Part shown: positions 62,110-64,000 of the stretch, in pieces
How the letters are laid out: every line of letters begins with the position of its first letter
How positions within the stretch are numbered: position 1 is the first letter of the stretch
Assembly: GCF_030450125.1 (NCBI RefSeq)
Contig: NZ_CP123923.1
Span: 1,984,001-2,048,000 of the forward strand
DNA length: 64,000 nt
Direction of reading: 5' to 3'
From: Streptomyces sp. WP-1
GTDB lineage: Bacteria > Actinomycetota > Actinomycetes > Streptomycetales > Streptomycetaceae
Position numbers and translations under genes: made by a program
The notes under the pieces: model-generated
Databases searched by the model: none
Told to the model about the DNA's origin: nothing
What the model saw: the letters and a program-made list of their open reading frames with translations, nothing else

Positions 62110-63405
62110 GTGACCGTCTTGCACGATTCCCCCCACGCGCCCGTCGTCGACGACGAGGCCGAGATCCTCAACCTGTACCGGGCCCACCTGAGCAAGGGCC
62201 GGGCCACGCTCGCGGAGCTGTTCGGCAGCCACATGGAGGTGGCGTCCGAGGGCGCCTGGCTCACCACCAGTGACGGTGAGCGCTTCCTGAACGCGGGCGG
62301 CTACGGCGTGTTCATCATGGGCGCCCGGCACCCGATCGTCATGGAGGAGGTGGAGCGCCAGCTGCGCACCCACCCCACCGCGACCCGCATCCTGCTGGAG
62401 CCGACGGTGGCCCGCGCCGCCGAGGCGCTGGTGTCGGTGCTGCCCACCGGCCTGGACCGGGTGCACTTCGCGCTGTCCGGCGCCGAGGCGGTGGAGACCG
62501 GTCTGAAGCTGGCCCGCGCGGGCGGCTTCAAGCGGACCGTCTCGATGCGCGGCGGCTACCACGGCAAGACGCTGGGCGCCCTGTCGGCGACCGCGAAGGA
62601 GGTCTACCAGGCGCCGTTCCGGCCGCTGATCCCCGACTTCCAGCACCTGCCGTTCGGTGACGCCGACGCCCTGGAGGCCGAGCTGAGGGCCCACCCTGGC
62701 GAGGTCTGCGTGATCCTGGAGCCGGTCCAGGGCGAGGGCGGCGTGATCATCCCGCCCAAGGGCTACCTCAAGCGGGTCGAGGAACTGGTCCGCGAGTACG
62801 AGGGCTTCCTCATCCTCGACGAGGTGCAGTCCGGGTTCGGACGGCTCGGCGAGTGGTGGGGCGCCGACCTCGAAGGCGTCGTACCGGACGTGCTGCTGGC
62901 CGGCAAGGCGCTCGGCGGCGGTGTGATGCCGGTGTCCGCGGCCGTCGCCACCCGCAAGGCGTTCCGTCCATTCGACAAGGACCCCTACGTCCACACCGCC
63001 ACCTTCTCCGGGCAGCCGGTGCTGATGGCCGCGGTGATGGGCGCGGTCCGCGCCGTCAAGGAGGAGCGCCTGGTCACCCGCTCCATGGACCTCGGCGCCC
63101 GGCTGCTGCCGCGGATCGCGGAGGTCGCCCACCGCAACATCCCCGAGCTGGTCGTGGACGTCCGCGGCCAGGGGCTGCTCATCGGCGTGGAGCTGGTCGA
63201 GGCGGGCCTCGCCGGCGAGCTGCTGATCGAGCTGTTCAACCACGGCGTGGTCGCCAACCACTCCATGAACGGCAGCTCGGTGGTCCGGTTCACCCCGCCC
63301 GCCGTGCTGAGCGACACCGACCTCGACTACCTCGTCAACTCCTTCGACCTGGCCACCCGGGACCTCATCAAGGGCGCGGCCACTATGCCGGAAGGCGGTA
63401 ACTGA
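62110..63405 (+). CDS. Class III PLP-dependent aminotransferase
   Basis: A 431-aa omega/acetylornithine-type aminotransferase. MRGGYHGKTLGALS, ILDEVQSGFGR with the PLP-binding Asp, and the PLP Lys266 in LLAGKALGGG are all present. GTG 62110 has GGAGTGA upstream. It could aminate a polyketide aldehyde to a primary amine, or make an amino starter unit. The gene is followed two bases later by the SRPBCC gene. Confidence 0.94.
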   Translation: MTVLHDSPHAPVVDDEAEILNLYRAHLSKGRATLAELFGSHMEVASEGAWLTTSDGERFLNAGGYGVFIMGARHPIVMEEVERQLRTHPTATRILLEPTVARAAEALVSVLPTGLDRVHFALSGAEAVETGLKLARAGGFKRTVSMRGGYHGKTLGALSATAKEVYQAPFRPLIPDFQHLPFGDADALEAELRAHPGEVCVILEPVQGEGGVIIPPKGYLKRVEELVREYEGFLILDEVQSGFGRLGEWWGADLEGVVPDVLLAGKALGGGVMPVSAAVATRKAFRPFDKDPYVHTATFSGQPVLMAAVMGAVRAVKEERLVTRSMDLGARLLPRIAEVAHRNIPELVVDVRGQGLLIGVELVEAGLAGELLIELFNHGVVANHSMNGSSVVRFTPPAVLSDTDLDYLVNSFDLATRDLIKGAATMPEGGN

Positions 63406-63407
63406 TC

Positions 63408-63890
63408 GTGCGGCACGTCGAACTCGAATCCCTGATTCCCGCGGAGCAGGCCGAGGAGGTACTGCACGCCGTACGGCGCTGGGAGAAGTACCCGGATCTC
63501 GCGCCGCACGTCAACGCGACCACCGTGCACTCCGCGTACCCCGAGCCCAAGCCCTCCTCCAGCTGGGAGCTGCACTTCCGCAGCGGCCTGCTGCGCTGGA
63601 CCGAGGACGACACGGTGCTGCCGGAGGCGGGCGAGATCCGCTTCGAGCAGTCCGACGGCGACTTCGACTCCTTCACCGGCGTCTGGTCGGTCAAGCAGAA
63701 CGGCGACGACGTCGTGGTCCGCTTCGACGCCGACTTCGACTTCGGCATCCCGAGCCTGGAGGGCATCCTCGACCCGATCGCCGAGCGGGTCATCAAGGAG
63801 ACGGTCGCCTGGGCCCTCACCGGCCTGTACCCGGCCGTGCGCATCCAGGGCGGCATCGAGCTGAACACGCCCGCCACGGTCGGCGCGTAG
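63408..63890 (+). CDS. SRPBCC (polyketide cyclase/START-like) protein
   Basis: A 160-aa helix-grip protein (EEVLHAVRRWEKYPDLAPHV, SSSWELHFRSGLLRWTEDD, VVVRFDADFDFGIPSLEGIL). Members bind hydrophobic ligands and include aromatase/cyclases of polyketide pathways. GTG 63408 is 2 bp from the aminotransferase stop, so translation is coupled. It may shape or cyclise the chain. Confidence 0.85.
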   Translation: MRHVELESLIPAEQAEEVLHAVRRWEKYPDLAPHVNATTVHSAYPEPKPSSSWELHFRSGLLRWTEDDTVLPEAGEIRFEQSDGDFDSFTGVWSVKQNGDDVVVRFDADFDFGIPSLEGILDPIAERVIKETVAWALTGLYPAVRIQGGIELNTPATVGA

Positions 63891-63911
63891 CACCGGCCGA
63901 AGGAGCTGACC

Positions 63912-64000
63912 ATGGACCAGGCGAACCCCTTCGAGACCCCACGCACCTACTCGCTGCACCGCGCCGAGTACCTGGTGGGCCTCGCCGTCACCACCGGGAT
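63912..64000 (+). CDS. Next gene of the unit, N-terminus only
   Basis: ATG 63912 has GAAGGAGCTGACC upstream. The 29 visible residues begin DQANPFETPRTYSLHRAEYL and continue VGLAVTTG; the gene runs off the right edge. No family can be assigned. It lies 21 bp after the SRPBCC gene, in the same transcription unit. Confidence 0.7.
   Translation, partial: MDQANPFETPRTYSLHRAEYLVGLAVTTG

Overview
The window is high-GC actinobacterial DNA, almost certainly from a Streptomyces chromosome: G/C-ending codons throughout, GTG/TTG starts, WhiJ-type XRE/DUF397/ATPase regulators, SpoIIE phosphatases, DasR/dre sugar control and a polyketide cluster. From memory, the left part resembles the S. coelicolor neighbourhood SCO5998 to SCO6006 (HTH-MurA fusion, aconitase, ngcEF); this was not checked by a search.

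Layout. (1) 1-18.4 kb, core-like: an NgcE-type sugar-binding lipoprotein and the first codons of its permease, a divergent secreted GH92 mannosidase, an ATPase / XRE / DUF397 set with a duplicated DUF397 gene, a membrane SpoIIE phosphatase, aconitase with an iron-box-like palindrome and a second palindrome upstream, a DUF4232-type lipoprotein, rhodanese and Lrp genes, and a MurA homologue fused to an XRE DNA-binding domain. (2) 18.6-24.6 kb, accessory: an HTH pair, then a coupled three-gene operon (class III nucleotide-cyclase-like protein, NTPase, unknown protein) with a Crp/Fnr-type cyclic-nucleotide-binding regulator upstream. This is the best candidate here for an undescribed signalling or defence system. 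(3) 24.8-30.1 kb: a tightly coupled five-gene operon (PhyH-type oxygenase, GT-A-like DUF6271-type protein, fold-III PLP decarboxylase, GNAT, MFS exporter) that looks like a small-molecule pathway. (4) 30.8-36.6 kb: a dasABCD-type chitooligosaccharide uptake operon and divergent dasR with three dre-like operators between them. (5) About 38.3 to beyond 64 kb: a polyketide-type cluster with one single-module type I PKS, a discrete ACP, an adenylate-forming ligase, luciferase-like monooxygenase, thioesterase, KASIII-like enzyme, two P450s, three DHA2 exporters, an alpha/beta-hydrolase fold protein, lipid-kinase-like and SnoaL-like proteins, and a divergent arm with aldehyde dehydrogenase, acyl-CoA dehydrogenase, class III aminotransferase and an SRPBCC protein. 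The cluster continues past the right edge.

How it works together. Six transcription units of region 5 begin with GTCAG-type heptamers repeated every 11 bp, with the last one exactly 8 bp from a -10-like hexamer. That is the architecture of SARP-activated promoters. Seven such sites were found and they outline the cluster and its operons. No SARP gene is in the window. Several cluster enzymes carry changed catalytic residues: hydrolase Ser to Ala, thioesterase Ser to Cys, KASIII Asn to His, PKS DH without its His, and half an ER domain. The ALDH/aminotransferase pair suggests an amine-bearing product, but this is inference.

All coordinates and motifs were read by eye. Family names come from recognition of motifs, not from database searches.
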